Virus record (IMG/VR): IMGVR_UViG_3300025785_000009
Span: 62,001 to 126,000 of that record
Origin: a virus
Reading direction: 5' to 3' (one strand)
DNA: 64,000 bases
Part shown: positions 61,492-64,000 of the stretch, piece by piece
Layout: every line of letters starts with the position of its first letter
How positions within the stretch are numbered: the first letter of the stretch is position 1
Made by a program: the position numbers and the translations under genes
Notes under the pieces: model-generated
Database searches by the model: none
What the model was told of the DNA's origin: nothing
Seen by the model: the letters and a program-made list of their open reading frames with translations, nothing else

Positions 61492-62794
61492 ACCAGCAAC
61501 ACTTTGTATGGCACCTTGGACTCATACCTATCTCAGCCCGCAAACTGAGCGTAGAATGTGTTGTGCGTCAAGAGAGCCTGCGCAGAATTTTCAACAGTAC
61601 ATTGATACTACATCGGGTACCGGCAAGTACATACCTATTTCATTGGATGAGCATTGGAACAGTGAACATATGAAAAGTGTGCGCCGTCGTATGATGGCCG
61701 GAGAAACCTTGCCCGAATGTGATGTGTGCAACAGCAAGTTGCTGAATACCGACGTTTACCGCTCGTATTTTAACAGTTTATTTGGTCATAAGTATTTACA
61801 GGCCCTGGAACATACTGATGATACGGGCTACACGACAATGAAGCCAGTCTCGTGGGATTATAGGTTTAGTAACCTGTGTAATTTTAAATGCCGTATGTGC
61901 GGCGATATGCTGTCGAGTGCTTGGGAGAGTGAGCAACGACAACATAATATGATTGATTGGGACAATCCTAATACACATTGGATGCGCCCTGAGGTCAAAG
62001 AACAAATAGTAAAGTTTCAAGACACCCAGGTAGAGCAAGAGTTTGCTACTGCTGTTGAGGAACACCGAGTGGAAGAGGTGTATTGGGTGGGAGGTGAACC
62101 GTTGATGTACGAGCAACACTGGAAGTATATGCAACGGATCATAGAACTTGGAGATGGAAAAAATGTTTACGCTAGGTATAACACAAATCTTAGTCGCATC
62201 AATTATCGCGGTATCAATTTGTTTAGGGATATACTATCTGGGTTACGTGACTGGCAAATCTGTGCAAGCATCGATGGCACGGGCCGAATTGGCGAGTATA
62301 TTAGATCAGGTCTTGATTTTGATCAGTGGCTTGAGAACATCCGCGAAGGACTTGCGTACCACAGTCACCGCCGCCAGATCCGTTTGGACTTCACTCTTAC
62401 TACACCAGGACTCTTTGAAGTACAAGCGATACAATCGCTCGCAGAAACACTAGGTGTAGACGTACTAGCCAAAGTAGTTTTTAGTTTTAGCCCGGACATT
62501 GTTATGTCGCCGTTGGCCCTGCCCAGATCCATTTTGGAACCCTGGGTAGACGAAATCCTGAATGGCACTCCTGAGGGTAAACCTCTAACCGGCCCGTTAC
62601 GGGATATACTTGTCCAGCTAAAAACTAGACCCACATTTGCTGAACAGTGGCCCGCAGAATACGAAGCCGGTCTCAGAAAGGGCAAAGCTCGTATATTAGA
62701 ACTTGAAAAAATCCGAAAAGACCAGTATACTTTTAGAGACATCATGTCCTTAAGACCTCAAGCACTCGAATGGTGGGATTCAATTGACAATTAA
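61484..62794 (+). CDS. Radical SAM protein, N-twitch type
   Basis: A 436-residue protein whose ATGGATAA start overlaps the preceding stop. LCMAPWTHTYLSP carries Cys8; Cys26 and Cys27 follow in RRMCCASRE; Cys79 and Cys82 form CDVC. The radical SAM motif is Cys132-x3-Cys136-x2-Cys139 (CNFKCRMC), with YWVGGEPLMYEQHW and ICASIDGTGRIGEYIRSG. The usual W after the second CxxC is missing (CNSKL). The C-terminus reads DQYTFRDIMSLRPQALEWW, a variant of the family tail. It is the last radical SAM gene in the window and overlaps the next gene by 11 bases. Confidence 0.9.
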   Translation: MDKPATLCMAPWTHTYLSPQTERRMCCASREPAQNFQQYIDTTSGTGKYIPISLDEHWNSEHMKSVRRRMMAGETLPECDVCNSKLLNTDVYRSYFNSLFGHKYLQALEHTDDTGYTTMKPVSWDYRFSNLCNFKCRMCGDMLSSAWESEQRQHNMIDWDNPNTHWMRPEVKEQIVKFQDTQVEQEFATAVEEHRVEEVYWVGGEPLMYEQHWKYMQRIIELGDGKNVYARYNTNLSRINYRGINLFRDILSGLRDWQICASIDGTGRIGEYIRSGLDFDQWLENIREGLAYHSHRRQIRLDFTLTTPGLFEVQAIQSLAETLGVDVLAKVVFSFSPDIVMSPLALPRSILEPWVDEILNGTPEGKPLTGPLRDILVQLKTRPTFAEQWPAEYEAGLRKGKARILELEKIRKDQYTFRDIMSLRPQALEWWDSIDN

Positions 62795-63863
62795 AGTAGT
62801 ATTGCGTAACCCTTTAGACCGGAACGATCAAGTAGACTATACTATCGTTCCCAACGACACCTCGCTGGCCCAAGATTGGCAAGTGGCTCTGCGAGATCTA
62901 CTGGAGTCTGGTAACCTACTAGAAAAAAACTTTTGTTTTATGGGTTTTCCCAAGACTGCTCGCACACTGGAATATCTGTGTAACGAACTCAATCAACACA
63001 CACGAACCATTAATCTTTTCTTTAACAGTGAATACTTTATCTGGGAATTGTTTACCCCCAAAAATGTAGTTGGATTTGATTATGCCGAAAACGGCATCAA
63101 TCACGATATGATGAACCGGTTACACAATCATTTTGAACGCTTGCAAGGTACGGTATGGGGACTAAGTGAGTGGTACAAACGTGCTGACTATGATACCAAG
63201 TATGCTATTCGTCAACTGAACAACATCTGTCACGAAATGGAAAACTTGATCTTGAGTCAACGCAAATTGGCCACAGATCCTTATTGGGTACGTCCCAGTC
63301 AAATTACCACATTTATAAATGCACGTCGATATGATTTAAAACCCGAGCACCGTGAGGGCTTTCGCATCAACGGATATGATCGTGTGTTGGGCGGTGTATA
63401 TATGCACTGGACACAGATAGGTAAGACTTTGTACGAAGTATTCCGTGATGAACACGCACCTGAACTCACTGACACAGTATGCGAAGCTATTACAGAACTG
63501 AGATATTACTCGGGCGAGTTTGATGTTGAGTGGGGCAATGATGTTGTTCGCAATGGCGGGCACCCTTGGCACGACAAAGAACAAACAGAATTTGAATCTT
63601 GGTTGATCAAAAACAATAGAGATCCCAGCGATACCACGTTGAGTCTGGGTTACCTGCCGCTGGGTCAAATTGATCTACAGGCCAGTTTTGGTACCACAGA
63701 CTACAAGACCATATGGGACATCTTGGGCAGCCACTTGGACATACAGCGTATAGAAATTGACGGAGTTGTACAACAGTACGACTACTGCTGGAGCGATTCC
63801 ACTTACAAACAAATGCAAATAGATATGATGAAGCCTGGATATGATTATAGTAGCCGGAGGTGA
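62784..63863 (+). CDS. Unrecognised 359-residue protein of the accessory operon
   Basis: Read from a TTG at 62784 that overlaps the preceding stop by 11 bases and has GGTGGGA upstream; the next in-frame ATG is about 50 codons later and would remove a conserved-looking start (TIKVVLRNPLDRNDQ). The protein is soluble, mixed alpha/beta, with NLFFNSEYFIWELF, SGEFDVEWGNDVVRNGG and HPWHDKEQTEFESWLIKNNR. LSLGYLPLGQIDLQASFG precedes the C-terminal third. I do not recognise its family; no cluster-binding cysteine pattern or DxD site is obvious. Its position suggests a role in the same pathway. It overlaps the next gene by 23 bases. Confidence 0.55.
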   Translation: MTIKVVLRNPLDRNDQVDYTIVPNDTSLAQDWQVALRDLLESGNLLEKNFCFMGFPKTARTLEYLCNELNQHTRTINLFFNSEYFIWELFTPKNVVGFDYAENGINHDMMNRLHNHFERLQGTVWGLSEWYKRADYDTKYAIRQLNNICHEMENLILSQRKLATDPYWVRPSQITTFINARRYDLKPEHREGFRINGYDRVLGGVYMHWTQIGKTLYEVFRDEHAPELTDTVCEAITELRYYSGEFDVEWGNDVVRNGGHPWHDKEQTEFESWLIKNNRDPSDTTLSLGYLPLGQIDLQASFGTTDYKTIWDILGSHLDIQRIEIDGVVQQYDYCWSDSTYKQMQIDMMKPGYDYSSRR

Positions 63864-64000
63864 CAGTTTCGTATACGGCAGCGAGTTGGCAGACTGTAAC
63901 GGCAGACACAGTCAAAGCACCTTTGCGGCTTTGTTGTCTCAAGAACACCAGTATCAATGCGTGGCCTGGCCCGGTTTAGGCAATGATGGCATAGCACATC
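63841..64000 (+). CDS. SGNH-hydrolase-like protein, N-terminal part (window edge)
   Basis: An ATG at 63841 lies 23 bases inside the end of the previous gene, in another frame, and the frame stays open to the end of the window (53 codons). IIVAGGDSFVYGSEL carries the GDS block I with Ser9, and AWPGLGNDGIAH is a typical block II/III (G-x-x-N-D). It is thus a third SGNH-type gene in this operon. The rest of the gene, including the catalytic His, lies outside. Confidence 0.7.
   Translation, partial: MIIVAGGDSFVYGSELADCNGRHSQSTFAALLSQEHQYQCVAWPGLGNDGIAH

Overview
The window is part of the genome of a large T4-like (contractile-tail) bacteriophage. On the minus strand it encodes a portal protein (gp20), the SbcC/SbcD-type recombination pair gp46/gp47 and a T4-type late sigma factor gp55. 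On the plus strand it encodes a long baseplate and tail-fibre block with gp53, gp5, gp25 and gp6 homologues. Sequences resembling the T4 late promoter (TATAAATA) precede most structural genes, and host-type TTGACx/TATAAT promoters precede the non-structural operons. No integrase, CRISPR array, insertion sequence or recognisable tRNA was seen. The host cannot be named from the sequence; gene content resembles T4-like phages of aquatic bacteria.

Layout. 1-5758 (minus): an acidic prohead-core-like protein (cut by the window edge), a small conserved protein, portal gp20 and a tape-measure-like protein with a peptidoglycan hydrolase domain. 5825-6888 (plus): gp26-like hub protein and a small partner. 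6889-7360: non-coding, rich in hairpins and terminators. 7361-17839 (minus): an operon read from gp55 through gp47, two radical SAM genes, an AMP-binding-like (ANL) protein, gp46, two more radical SAM genes, a small beta-rich protein and a GIY-YIG endonuclease. 17964-46390 (plus): tail-tube cap/initiator, gp53, hub protein, gp5, a lysozyme-like protein, gp25, gp6, a 3530-residue tail protein, three paralogous tail fibres, a glycine-rich adhesin and further structural proteins. 46456-64000 (plus): a tightly packed operon of 19 genes in which almost every gene overlaps the next; it holds seven radical SAM genes, six glycosyltransferase-like genes, three SGNH-hydrolase-like genes (the last cut by the window edge) and three genes of unknown function.

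The outstanding feature is the density of radical SAM enzymes: eleven genes in two loci, eight of the N-terminal-twitch type and three with C-terminal auxiliary-cluster cysteines. They sit beside glycosyltransferase-like proteins, SGNH esterase/acyltransferase-like proteins and a lid-less adenylation domain. No short RiPP-precursor-like gene lies among them. My working hypothesis is a phage-encoded pathway that builds or remodels a surface glycan or another small molecule during infection; this is inference. The plus-strand operon begins at a consensus sigma-70 promoter whose -10 box lies in the loop of the terminator hairpin that ends the structural operon. The accessory genes therefore look early-expressed and the virion genes look late-expressed under gp55.
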